Positions 33,672 to 50,987 of a stretch of 64,000 nucleotides of DNA are shown piece by piece. How positions within the stretch are numbered: the first letter of the stretch is position 1; every line of letters begins with the position of its first letter. Below the pieces are notes generated by a model. The model searched no databases. It had not been told where the DNA came from and worked only from the letters and a program-made list of their open reading frames with translations. The stretch is taken from NCBI GenBank assembly GCA_001936135.1, contig CP012810.1, forward strand, positions 2,108,001-2,172,000, read 5' to 3'. The DNA comes from Saccharomycopsis fibuligera x Saccharomycopsis cf. fibuligera. Its lineage: Eukaryota > Ascomycota > Saccharomycetes > Ascoideales > Saccharomycopsidaceae. Made by a program: the position numbers and the translations under genes.

Positions 33672-35195
33672 TCAGTTAATATTAGAATCCAAGGAATATT
33701 CAAATTTCCCAGTTTCAGCAACTTCGTAGATGGACTTCTCAAAAGTGTGTAAAAAGGCATCAAAATTTGCTTTAGTATCTTCCTCGCTAACCATTACAAA
33801 CAAGTTAAGGCCACCTTCAGAAGTACTTACGGATGTCAAGCCACACTCACCATAAACAGCCCCTGGAACAGACATGAAGATAAGATCCTTGATATCGTTT
33901 TGGTTGGAAGCATTATCATCGCTGTACTTTCTGACATGAATGAACCCCAAATTAGAACTAAGGAAAAATGTTTGTCTTTTGACACCATAAAGTAAATTAA
34001 TAAGCTTGATACCATCCACAAATGTATACATTTTATAGGCAGCAGCTGCCAAAGTGCTACTTTGAATTGTCCTATGAAAGTAGTCTTTGTATTTTTTGAT
34101 AAGGTCCCAAGAAAACTTTCTAAGAGGCTCAATATAGTAATTGATAAAAACCACGTTAATGCCTTCGTAAAATTTGGTCTCATTAGACTTGGCCTTGTCA
34201 GTCAAATAGGTGCTATGCAGGATAGCATCTCCAGCAACTCTTCTGAGATCGACAATTGTGTTCACTTTGACAAATTTTCCGGCGCACACATTAGGGGCCA
34301 CTTTGTTGATTGACATCAAGTATAAGATTTTGAGCAAAGTGTTAAGAGTGGTCTTGTGCTCACGGCAAAGAACGAGAACTTTGTTTAAAGTTTCTGTTGG
34401 GATGTTTAAAAGAGCCAAGTCATATGCACTTGTACTAGAATGTTTTCCAACGGTTTTTCTACTAACCCATTTTTTTGATTGGTCAAATGTGACTAAACTG
34501 GGGTCGGCGAACATTTCCTTTTCTGCTTTTTTCGAAACAAGCAGTTTTAATCCACTGCCAATAATAGGCACGCCCAATAAAAACTTTACCGCGCCGAGTA
34601 CAGTTGCAGTGGATGATTCTTTTGGTGCTATATCAAAAAAGTCTAACCAATAACCTTGCTTTCTAGCTTCGAGACCCTCAGCATCTCTGTCAAAATCAAA
34701 GAGTTTAACCTTGGAATTTTCTTTCTCTGCATCTTTAAATAACGAGTCAGTAAGAGCAATCTCCTCAGCAGTGACATAATTTATATTTTCAACCAACTGT
34801 TTAATATAGATCGAAACAGTTGCAGCATCAAATAAGGTGTGGTCCACCATTAATGACAAATATTGAGTTCCTTCAAAATAGAAAACTTTGAAAAGAGCAT
34901 CGCCTGAGTCAGCATCATAACTGAAAGTTCTTGCACCAAGCTCTTTGAGAAGACCTCTGTCAAAGAATGGATTTGCTCCAAAACTTTCCTTTCGGTGTTC
35001 ATAAACACTTTCAAAATAGATCACTGATCTTGGACCGATTGTGCGTGGCTTAACAGTCTCATCTTCACCATCGTAAACGGTGGATGCCAATAATGGAAAT
35101 TTAAACAAAAGTTTTTGAAGTGCAGTAAACAATTCAGATTTTGATACTGGTTTTGCAAGCTTGACTGCAATTTGAAAATTTTCAAAAAGATCCAT
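33672..35195 (-). CDS. Alcohol acetyltransferase-family acyltransferase (ATF-like)
   Basis: The core frame from the ATG at 35195 has 507 residues. The HxxxD catalytic motif is present as HTLFD (residues 119-123). Family blocks include NFQIAVKLAKPVSKSEL, LLFKFPLLAS, DLRRVAG and FLSSNLGFIHV. Atf1/Atf2 enzymes make acetate esters from alcohols or acetylate sterols, using acetyl-CoA. The family normally begins earlier, with a segment like FFYAR before the NFQ block. The same frame continues upstream as FPRDIFYYANK, then reaches a stop at 35262-35260. So a 5' exon is likely: an ATG at 35470 with a 121-base exon, a 119-base intron (35349-35231; donor GTGTGT, branch TACTGAC, acceptor TTAG) would give 559 residues. 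That exon is a prediction with weak splice signals. Confidence 0.78.
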   Translation of the reverse strand: MDLFENFQIAVKLAKPVSKSELFTALQKLLFKFPLLASTVYDGEDETVKPRTIGPRSVIYFESVYEHRKESFGANPFFDRGLLKELGARTFSYDADSGDALFKVFYFEGTQYLSLMVDHTLFDAATVSIYIKQLVENINYVTAEEIALTDSLFKDAEKENSKVKLFDFDRDAEGLEARKQGYWLDFFDIAPKESSTATVLGAVKFLLGVPIIGSGLKLLVSKKAEKEMFADPSLVTFDQSKKWVSRKTVGKHSSTSAYDLALLNIPTETLNKVLVLCREHKTTLNTLLKILYLMSINKVAPNVCAGKFVKVNTIVDLRRVAGDAILHSTYLTDKAKSNETKFYEGINVVFINYYIEPLRKFSWDLIKKYKDYFHRTIQSSTLAAAAYKMYTFVDGIKLINLLYGVKRQTFFLSSNLGFIHVRKYSDDNASNQNDIKDLIFMSVPGAVYGECGLTSVSTSEGGLNLFVMVSEEDTKANFDAFLHTFEKSIYEVAETGKFEYSLDSNIN

Positions 35196-35470
35196 TTTGT
35201 TTGCGTAGTAAAAAATGTCTCTAGGAAATTCTAATTTAGTTGTCAGTAAAATCCCTCAGATATATCTTACTCCAATAGATATGGAAACAAGGTTCATAAA
35301 CCTTTGAACAAGCTCGCTTGACGGAACATAAAGAAGGAATAATACACACTTAAATCAAAACAATAAGCATCTTTGGAAACATTAGGTGGTGGGCTTTGGC
35401 ATTTTTGTGCGGTTTCAGGCTTCATTAAGACATCATTTGAAGTATTGTTGGTGGTGGTGGTGGCGCTCAT

Positions 35471-41359
<5,889 letters not shown>

Positions 41360-43333
41360 ATGAATACAAACTTCAATAACCAATATTATCCACAAACGCA
41401 GGAGACGGGATCAAAGGTTACTGAAGGTCATTTCCCTAATACTTCTTACAATAGTGCTTACTACAACCCTGCTAATAGTTCTTCTATTCAACAACAATCT
41501 CAACCACATCAGCAACCCTCACAACTTCAGCCGCCTCAACAGTCTCAGATTCAGCAGCAATACTCAATTTCGTCAGTCCATTCTCCACAAAATACAATGA
41601 CACAGTTTACTTCTGGCTATTCATATCCAATGGATCATATTCCATTTAGTTTACAGAACAACTCTTCTACTCAACCAGTTACACAACAACCTATTCAATC
41701 CTATCAGCGGGATACCACCAATATACTGGAAAGCACGCATCTTCAGTTTCAGGAGTCTCAGCAACACCAGCAACAGCAGCCGCAACAACGACAACAATCT
41801 CGCTTACCACAACAGCAACCTCAAATTCAAAACCATCAATACTTTAATTCCTTTGGAAACAATGGCTCATTTGAAGTTGGTATTAGCAATAACGATAGCA
41901 CCGACGGTAATATTGCTAGCTCGGGTGGTTTTTCTGAGGAATCTGGTGCCCCAGTCTATCAAAGCAACTACAGCCCAATCCATAGTCCGCATTTGGTCTC
42001 TCCTGCGAACCAAATCACCACAAACAACACTTCGTTTTTGCATCAACAACAGTCACAAACACCTATTATGAGTGCACCACCAAATTTAAATTTCAATCGA
42101 TCAAAGTCATTCTTTTCCGCCTATCCAGGTCCTAACAGTGGCGATTTCCCTTATAGCTACACTCAGATTCCAGGTGGTGTTGGTAGCAATACAGGTGTCG
42201 GAAGCATTCCACCACCAGGAAACGCTCTTATTCCTTCAGATGGCCGTGAAAATTGGCCAAATACAGTGACAAAGTCAAACAGTGTTTCTGGATACCCACA
42301 GCGCCCAAACTATTACCAGAACAATGCTTTTGCCGACCATTATAAGCCAAGAAGCCCAATGGCAGCATCTGAGACTTCTTCCTCATTTACTCAAGGCCCA
42401 TCCAATGTTTATCTGGAAGGCATTTCCTCTCCACTACCACCGCCGCAGCAGCCGGTTACAACTAATATTCCTGGCTTTGGTCTAGGCAATGTAAATACCG
42501 GGATGATAAATAGTATCAACACCAGTGCTTCAGTTGGACATGACAAATATTCCCAGTTGAATATGACGAAATTGAAGCCTAAGTTGATCAGAACTGCTAC
42601 ATTATCAAAAAATAAGCATTATTTAGACAGTCCCGTTCCAAAAAAAGGTGCACTTATGTATCCTAGCAACGTCAAACTCAAAAGTCTGCATTCTTCTGAC
42701 GCAGGTTCAGCCACCTCAACAGCTGACAGTAACATCGATGGTTCTGAGTCTTATACTAATATTATGATCTCATTGACGGGACACCTTGAATCAGCTTTGC
42801 TGAATTGGACCCCAGAGGAGATAAAAAGTAAGAGAAGACTTCTTTTGTTTGATTGGGAGTTGATAGGATCTGTGTTACATATTTCTTTTCGGCCAATTTC
42901 ACAGAGCGAATATGTTCCAAAAAGCCCAGTAATTTCATGTATATATTGGGATTACAAAAATGAATACTACGTTACATCTGTTGATGTAATTTTCTTACTT
43001 GAACAGCTAAGTGGTAATGAGACATTTGATATTAAAGAGAAAAATCGAATTAGAAGAAATTTACAAACCTTGGAAAGCTTGACAATTGGGAAAACCACGC
43101 CTTCCGGAGACCCTCAAAGCAAGCAATTTAGTAATTCTGGAAGAAATTTTATTAAACATACTATAAATCCAGTGGAAGTTAACAAGATCTTTGACATGAT
43201 CATGAAGTATGATCGTCCTAAGCCAAGAAGAATAGAAAAAGATATCAAAATTTACAAATGGGCTTTGTTGGAAGAAGCTTTATTAAGGGTCTTGACGAAA
43301 TACTGTTTTAACTATAAAAATCTCCAAAACTAA
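41360..43333 (+). CDS. Gln/Asn/Pro-rich regulator with C-terminal medusa (MedA)-like domain
   Basis: The protein has 657 residues. The first ~400 are disordered, with Gln-rich runs (about 45-75 and 130-160) and Ser/Pro/Asn-rich stretches, as in yeast transcriptional regulators. The C-terminal ~185 residues are conserved in character: SKRRLLLFDWELIGSVLHIS, SCIYWDYKNEYYVTSVDVIF, EKNRIRRNLQTLESLTIGK, then YDRPKPRRIEKDIKIYKW. These resemble the core domain of the fungal medusa/Ren1 family, which controls conidiation and adhesion in filamentous fungi. The match is from memory and is the main uncertainty. It stands alone between two gene deserts, which itself suggests complex regulation. No zinc-finger or bZIP motif is visible. 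Confidence 0.7.
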   Translation: MNTNFNNQYYPQTQETGSKVTEGHFPNTSYNSAYYNPANSSSIQQQSQPHQQPSQLQPPQQSQIQQQYSISSVHSPQNTMTQFTSGYSYPMDHIPFSLQNNSSTQPVTQQPIQSYQRDTTNILESTHLQFQESQQHQQQQPQQRQQSRLPQQQPQIQNHQYFNSFGNNGSFEVGISNNDSTDGNIASSGGFSEESGAPVYQSNYSPIHSPHLVSPANQITTNNTSFLHQQQSQTPIMSAPPNLNFNRSKSFFSAYPGPNSGDFPYSYTQIPGGVGSNTGVGSIPPPGNALIPSDGRENWPNTVTKSNSVSGYPQRPNYYQNNAFADHYKPRSPMAASETSSSFTQGPSNVYLEGISSPLPPPQQPVTTNIPGFGLGNVNTGMINSINTSASVGHDKYSQLNMTKLKPKLIRTATLSKNKHYLDSPVPKKGALMYPSNVKLKSLHSSDAGSATSTADSNIDGSESYTNIMISLTGHLESALLNWTPEEIKSKRRLLLFDWELIGSVLHISFRPISQSEYVPKSPVISCIYWDYKNEYYVTSVDVIFLLEQLSGNETFDIKEKNRIRRNLQTLESLTIGKTTPSGDPQSKQFSNSGRNFIKHTINPVEVNKIFDMIMKYDRPKPRRIEKDIKIYKWALLEEALLRVLTKYCFNYKNLQN

Positions 43334-43523
43334 AAATATATTGCCTTCTTGCTAATTTTTTGTTCATTTCTTACTTGTCTTATTGTATCAATTAAAGTAA
43401 CTTATACATGCTACTATCGACTAATTCAGAGCATCTTCAAAATGCTTTTTCTTTTTTCTCCAATAAAAAAAAAATTTTTTTTTTATTTAATCTAACTTGA
43501 ACATAAGAACTCTGCCTTTATTT

Positions 43524-43525
<2 letters not shown>

Positions 43526-43557
<32 letters not shown>
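43526..43557. repeat. Poly(T) run, 32 bases
   Basis: Homopolymer about 190 bases beyond the stop of the regulator gene. Confidence 0.95.
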
Positions 43558-43558
<1 letters not shown>

Positions 43559-46500
43559 TTCACTTTCCTTTCTAATGCTTATCATTTGTGTTTTATTTAC
43601 CTCCAGGTCATCGTCGTTGTTTTTTTTTTTTATTTTTTCTTTTTGTTCTTTTTCCTTTATTTCTAATGCATTTTCTTCTAGTGTTAAATTATGTTGATAA
43701 TATCTGTTTTGTATAATAAGACTCATCATCGCTCATCCCAAGGAAAAATAAACAAGGCTAAATCATATAATAATAGTATGTGAGAGCTCTTTGGTCTTTG
43801 CCTTTTTCAGTACTCCAACACAATGTCCACCTAATTTTATCACACTTAGCCTGTAGGAAATATGAGAACCGAATATCAGTTATAATATTTTGCTCTTGTT
43901 GAAGAATTAACCATATCCAAGAGGTGGCGGTCAAAATTTTAATGTAATTAGACCGAGATGCTGATTTGTACTTCAACTTCGTCCCAAAAGCTGTCTACCA
44001 GTGAAGCATATCTGTCTTTGCATTTTAGAAGGGACAGAAGCAAAGTATTCAGTATGAGGCGACGCAGAGCAGCGCGGAAATGAATACTGAATACGCAACC
44101 TGACGGCATGGGTGGGTACACAGACCAAAAGGCACCAAATGCACTAAATCCGTAAGGCTGGCCAGAAAAATTTCTACAAAAAGGTTATCTTTCAGTCCAC
44201 TAACTACTCCTCAAGATGTAGTGTTTTAGTCGGGGTCCTACAAGTGTACTTTTTTCTGCTTTATCGCTCTTCTTCATGTCTCTTCTTCATTTAGTTTCTT
44301 TTATTTTATTTTATTTTATTTTTTTTTTTTTTAATGGGGTTGAGGTCGAGGTTGAAACGCGAATCTATTTGAGCAGAATGCTTGAAAGAGACATGCAAAA
44401 TTCAAGCAAACAATCACTGTCATTTTGCAGCTTTTGCACCTAATGTGTTGCTTTTTAAATGAAAAGTATACAACTTATTATATCAATTTCATCATAGTTA
44501 CTAATTGCAAACAGCATGTTTGTTGAATGAAGCTCCTTTATGTGTTCAGATACACTCTGTTTTTGGTTCCAACTTCAAGTATCAGTAATTTATTAATCAA
44601 ACTGTCACATATAAAAAGATAATTACTGTAAGGTCACCAGTTCAATGTATTAATAGATATTACAGTATAGAAAGTAACATAAAAACAAAATTTAAGATAT
44701 TTTGCATGTTGTCTTATAGAGCTGATTCTGAAACAATAAATAGCAAAGCATAAATAATAGCTGCTTACATGCTGTTGGCCCAATAGGTTATTAAATGTCA
44801 CCATTCTGAGTTTGCGTATAAACAACAGTACGTGTATCATTACCGGAAACGGATGCCATTTTCAAAATTATGAGTACACTTTAATGAAAATCTAGGCTTT
44901 CAATGCCAAGTGCATCATATTCAGTTATTTTGGAAGCCATGCTCCTCCTTCTTTGCTAATACAGTTAAACGACAAACTGATTTCACACCATCAGCTGAGA
45001 TGTAAAGAATAATATTTGAAGTAACGCCACCAGAAATGCATCTGCTTTTAAAACTTTCATCTGTCAGTTATGTCTGCAACAAGAACTACTAGGGGTAATG
45101 AACGTTGAATAGAATTTATCCAGTGGAAGGGGTGGGGTAATAGGATGGAAACCTAAATCTGCTTTAACATATTTTTGGAGCCCGGCTAATGGTTCACAAT
45201 TAGAAAGAGCAGTGCTTTTGAGTGTAAATTGAACCCGTAGAAACAGAACTATGTTTAGTGGAAATGTGATTCTATTACCATAGTTAAGAATTGGATAAGT
45301 TTTCACTTGGGATTATGGCCCTCATTCTAAGAAAATGTAGCATAACCATTGACTTCCTTATATGATACTTTAAATGTAAAGTGTATTCAAAAGAAATTTT
45401 TGAATACGAAAATTTTTTTTATCCAGATGAAAAAGAAACCTCAAAAAAAAGTTTTTTGAGGTAAAAAAACATGCAACACTTTTTTTTAAACATTTGCATT
45501 CTGGTTGTTTTTCCTTTTGACAGCCATAGGAAACTACGGCCAGCTAAAATCGCCGTAAACGGAGCAAAGGGATCAAAAAAAGAAAGAATGCGACAACAAA
45601 GGTGAACTTCAAAACCTAGCAAACCCAAGATGCTAAAAGACAAAGTTCAAGTTGTGGGTGGTACTTTAAATTATAATACAAAGTCAGAGCAAGTAACTAT
45701 ATTGGATAATAGAAAGTCTTTTTACCTCTTCTTTTAAACTTTTTTTAAACGCACAAAGAAATTGGGTTTAAGAAAGAAAAGGTAAGGCCCGCCGGTGCGG
45801 GAAGAGGCCTACCGGTGGTCGCGCTCGCAGTTTATAGTTCAAAGCATGCTGTGCATCCCCAAACCTTTCTTTTTTTATTATGCGCATACTCGCATTATGG
45901 TCTCGAGGTGTCGGAGTTTGAGATCCTTTATAACAAAATCCAGTACGCCGAGACACGGCCTAATAGGCAAGTGTTGCAAAATACATCAATAAGTGGCGTT
46001 TATTTTTTTGTTAAAAATATATTGCCCGCAATTATAGCAAGGGGAATTCACAAGATAAGCTTGGCAGCTTTTTATCCTGAATAAGTTTGAATGTCAAAAG
46101 AAAACCAGCACACCACTTTTAATGTTTAAAATGTTATTCATATATTATTGATCATTTTTAGACATACTCAATGATCGTGTATGTCTTTGAATTTGGTAAA
46201 TGTAGGCCAAAAATGATATAATACTCAATTGCCAATTTTTTTTTATTCTCCCTTTTTTTTTATTTTTTTTTTTTTCACAAATAACAAACTGTTATATTGG
46301 TCCAAATTTGCCTTTTAGCGAGAATTATCAGTTTGGAGTGAATGTGGAAGCCATTATGGTCATTTTACTAAATAGAATAAAGCATCAATTTCTAGATATT
46401 TTCAAATAGTCTTGAGATCTCATTAGTTATCTACAAGTAAAAGGTTTGCGTTGTTGAAAGCTATGCATCTGGAACCGTAATGTAAAAAGTTAGTAACTTG

Positions 46501-47948
46501 CCTTAGCATTTCAGCACTATAGCTTTGATATGACTCCTGAAATACTTATTTTTAAAATTTCTTGATTTTATAGAGCAGATGATTTTGGTTCGGCTGAAAA
46601 ATTTTACATAGCTGATATTCATAATTAGTCTGTGCTTCATAGTCTAGAGCCAGCAGAGGTTGCGCATCTCCTATCAGGATTTTTCACTTCATTTGGTAGT
46701 GAGTGCTCATGATACACACAAGTGCACAAATGTGCCGGAACTAGCATGAAAAATATGTTATTTTTAATTTCGCTTTTTGTCACCTGGAAGAAAAAATAGT
46801 TAACAGGAAGAACTGCAGTATTCGTGCTTAATCGCTTTCTTTGTAGAGTTTGTTTTTTTTTTAAAAAATTTGAAATTTATTCATTATCTGTTTATAATAG
46901 TTCTTGGGCTTCGAACTAGTTCAGCTTGTAACATTTTTTTATTTTTTGACTAGTTTTTTCCTTTTCTTTTTTTTGTACAAACAAAACGTGCATGTATACA
47001 TATGGCAATGTCAATACAACCAGATATAACGGCCTCTCCAAGTGTGCACTATAGTGCTAAAAGGTGGAAGATTTGTTCCATTGAAAAGCAAAGGTGCCCT
47101 GAAACTATTAATAATCGACAGCTTAATTCGTCTCCATAAGAATGTCGAAACTTCTCATAGAGGCAAAATATTGAAAGAACAAAACCTTTGTAGATTAAGC
47201 AAAAATAGGAAATTGAAATAGTTGCTAAACAATAACGGAAGGTTGGTTTGAAAGAGTTTATCTACAGAATGGAATATTGTGGAAAGCTATGCAGTTTATA
47301 TATTAATTTGGATTAGATCGATGAAGCATCGGTTGTACACGCTTTAAGGTAAGAGTCATTCGAAGAACTACATAGCGCTCAGTTGCAACTCATTGGTACG
47401 CACTAATGTAAGCGCCACACCGTCTTCATAAAGAAGAAACTATTAACGATTTTAAATATAGAATACTTTCCTCTGTATAATGGATGTTAACTACAGTAGC
47501 CAAGCTCATAAACGAAATATCATGATAATGTAATCGTTTACAATTTTTTTACTTACCTTTGTGTTTTTTTTTGGCTCCATGTACTTTTCATTTTAAATAA
47601 CGTTATATTTGTTCGCTGCGCAGTCTGCTCATCCGATCATCTTTTAACAGATTTCACAGAATAACCGCTAATTTTTTCCACTTTATTGTCAATTATACAG
47701 ATGCTTGAACACATCTTTCATAAAGGAAGTTATCTTTCTGTTTGAGTTTAAATGATAGGATTTGCCCCGACTTGCGAAGGCTTTTTGAGCTTTACTTTTT
47801 TTTTTTTTTTGTTTGTAAACGTGTATAGTGTGGCTACTATAGTATGCATGCAGGCAATGTCAATAAGTTGAGTTTTTTAACTAAAACTTTAGCGCGTGAT
47901 ACGCCTGCTACCTCAAGTGGGACAAAGCAAATGGACTGGATACCTGTA

Positions 47949-47979
47949 TATGCAATCTGTATGCAATCTGTATGCAAGC
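47949..47979. repeat. TATGCAATCTG tandem repeat
   Basis: Two perfect 11-base units plus a partial third. Confidence 0.8.
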
Positions 47980-48899
47980 TTCAAAGTGGTCTGAGCCCAA
48001 GGCCATATAACCAAAAAAAAGTATAGTAACTATTGACCGCTAAAGCAAAAAAATGAATTTGTTCGATAAAATAGAAATAAAGAAGAAAAGTTAGCTGAAA
48101 CCCGGAATCCTATTTTATGATAGAGATGGCTAGCCTCGACATGCTATTTCTGATTCGCTTTAGAAAAGTATCTCACCAAGTGCCGGAATTAAGGGGGACA
48201 ATCCTGAGCAAGTCACTAGCACGTGCAGCTAGCAGATTTTTTGCGGGAAAGGGGATTGTAAGCTAAAGCATACAACCGAAAAAAGACAATAATTAATATT
48301 TACAAAAAAAAATATACTCTAAAATAAATTAAAAATTACCATGAATCAGAAAAATTTTCGAAAAAATTTTGATATTATTGCTATTGTTTTTCCCGTTCCA
48401 TTTTGTCCTCATTATGATGGGTTAATGGTGGGCCTACTAACTTAGTACTGTTCAATCATCATATTTTATGAAGGTTGCGGTAACGTTTACAATAACGATA
48501 CGATAGACCAACGCTTTTAAATCAACGTTATATGGAAAGTGTGCTACTTAATATGATTCAGTATTTAATTTCCAGAAGATGAGAACAAGTTTGGAAATTC
48601 TTTTGTTGGCATGTCAGTGCAATGTTTAATGTAAAGATTGAGCTATAGCTGTAGTTTTTTAGTTAGCTTCAGGCAAACACAAAGAGAAATGACTATTAAT
48701 TACGCAATGAGTATTCAATAACACTTTATATTATTATTGAAGAGCATAGAAACCCAAAGTAATCATTTATCAAGCCTTGGCCAAATGACCAAGTTCTGCC
48801 GATAATCAGTCTATTGACTATAATGAGCATTCACATGCTAATGCTAATTAATCTTATAGTCACAAGACTGGGCTGCTCAAATCGAGGACGGTAAAAAAC

Positions 48900-49193
48900 A
48901 TGTCTCAATTCTTACAACTATTGCCACCATCTCTAAGCACCGATAACTTATCTCTAACCTTCACTGACTCTTCCTGTGTCTTCCAGTACTATATTATTTT
49001 TTTTCTTGTTTTTATGATCATTATCATCTCTGAGCGTGGTATTAAGTGTTACCGTATATTGACACGTCGAGCCAGAGATCAACCGATCGGAAAATCTGGG
49101 AAAAAACCGAAAAGGAACCACAGAGACACAATTCTGGAAAAACAGCTGTTTTCGGAAATAAGTTTACTGGTGCAGCTTGAAAATTTCAAGTAG
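48900..49193 (+). CDS. Possible small single-span membrane protein
   Basis: A 97-residue frame with an ATG in a good A-rich context (AAAAAC before ATG). It has a polar N-terminus, one strongly hydrophobic segment near residues 29-46 (QYYIIFFLVFMIIIIS) and a Lys/Arg-rich tail (RRARDQPIGKSGKKPKRN), consistent with a basic cytosolic tail by the positive-inside rule. I do not recognise it. It is the most protein-like frame in the 43-51 kb gap, and its stop lies 7 bases before the poly(C) tract. It could still be a chance frame. Confidence 0.35.
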   Translation: MSQFLQLLPPSLSTDNLSLTFTDSSCVFQYYIIFFLVFMIIIISERGIKCYRILTRRARDQPIGKSGKKPKRNHRDTILEKQLFSEISLLVQLENFK

Positions 49194-49200
49194 TGCATTG

Positions 49201-49226
49201 CCCCCCCCCCCCCCCCCCCCCCCCCC
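49201..49226. repeat. Poly(C) run, 26 bases
   Basis: An uninterrupted C homopolymer in an otherwise AT-rich region. It is unusual in a yeast genome, where nearly all long homopolymers are A or T. Confidence 0.97.
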
Positions 49227-50987
49227 ACAAAACGGCTTTTTTTCAAAAAAAAAAACATAAGATGTTTACATATCAGATTCTATAGGCTATTATCTTTTTT
49301 TGTTTTTTTTCTTTCAACTTTTTTTTTGCATAAAAAATTTTTTTTTCGGGGCTCCTTCATAAAAAAAACATGCATTCTTTATCGGTGATTAGGTTCCGTG
49401 ATTTCCCAACGGTTGATCTGCGGCTATGCGCTTTTGAGACAACTGTTAGACTACTTTCTGCAGGCCAACGGGGCATTGTTCCCAAAATCTATTGTTATCC
49501 AATGCTGTACTCAGACAGCTTTAGGCGAAAGTCGAGGGCCATCATATACACCATATAGGCTATACTATAGTACCTAAGCTGGTGATGGTTAGCTCCTAAG
49601 AATGCAGGTCGAGATTCATCTTCGTAAAGTCTGTAATTGTTGAGGTTATCTTCATCTCCCTGCTAAGACCCTCTGTTTTGAAGCAAATAACGGCAATTGC
49701 AGACTGTGAAGCTGCCTGAAGAAGCTAGTCTTCTATTAATGTACAACAGCTAAGCCTCGATAACTTCTTTTGAAGAGAAAGAAGTATAGTTAAAGATACA
49801 CCTTATACATAGAATCACCATTATGAGTTGATATATACTTAAAAGTATCAAGTTAAAATAAGCTGCTCCAGCTTGTTTGACTAACAAAAGGATGTGAACA
49901 TAAAAACCCACGTGCATGTCTTCAGAAATAAAAAAGAGGTAATATTATGCTTCAACATTTTACAGCATGCAAACAACCAACGAGTAATTAGCCGATCTAA
50001 CAGACTGTATACAGCTGTGTAGATAGTTACTTTAAGTTAGCCTTGCATTTCCTAATCGGGGCGTTTCTCATGCAGGATCAAGGAAATCTTGTTAGACTGT
50101 CCGCGGAGTTATCTCGTTTATCCAATCTATGATGATCGCAATGCACACGAAAATTGATAAAGAAATTGACATAACTACGTGAAATGCCCAAAAGTCACAA
50201 CACCATAAGATGTTTGTGAAGCAGCTGCGGATCTACCTGGTGCTTGGAGTTTGGACCTAACTCTCGATGAAGATCTGGCTATATGGAATAGACTATTGGT
50301 CGACAGTCATATATCAGACTGAGTTCTGAATCTTGGTGTGAGTAACGGACCATGTCGCTCTGTTAGCTTTTCAACAAATCACAAAGGTAGCCAGTTGAGA
50401 ATTTACGAGAAAACGGAATTAAAAAAAAATGAAGATAACTGGAAAAAAAAATAAAAAAATAAAAAATGAATAAATAAACTTTAAAAGAAAAACCTTAAAA
50501 GGTCCTAAAAAATTGGAAATATATCTCACCTGCGCCATTTTAATGCAATGCTTTGATAACTGAGTATCCTGGTATTATTATCCTTGCGCCACGGGAAAAC
50601 ATGCGGTATAGAAGGCAGTTATATTTTTTCCGGTTTTAACCCGGTTCAAAATCTTCTCGCTCCCTGCTCGGTCAACGGCCATGCACTGGGACCTTTGAGC
50701 ACGCTCAGGTTTATTACAGTTAATGCTCGCCCCAGTTTCCTGCAGGATGCAATGACCCAAAATGCGACAAATTTTAATGTTTAGAATAAAAGTGGTACAA
50801 CGAACAGTAAGCAGCCTATAGTTTAATCGGAAACATTTGAATTATGTATATTGTCTGGTTAGCAAAAGAAAAAAAGAAAAGTTTTAATGTACGGTCAAGC
50901 GTTAATTAAATCTTTCAAAGGTGGGTGACATTTATGAATATAAAAAATACCAGCAACGGAAAAAAAAAATATATATATATACATCAC

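Larger units (their letters stand above)
43334..50987. other. 7.65 kb gap between convergent genes
   Basis: Both flanking genes end here, so no promoter for either is needed. The stretch contains a 32-base T run (43526-43557), a relatively GC-rich patch (45780-45990), a tandem TATGCAATCTG repeat (about 47949-47979), a small ATG-started frame at 48900-49193 and a 26-base C run (49201-49226). No tRNA, rRNA or recognisable mobile element was seen. It could hold a centromere, noncoding RNAs or decayed genes; the sequence alone does not decide. Confidence 0.5.

Noticed and set aside
50578-50784. Overlapping 60- and 66-codon frames on both strands
   Set aside because: This is a small GC-richer patch open on both strands. 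Neither frame has motifs or good start context.
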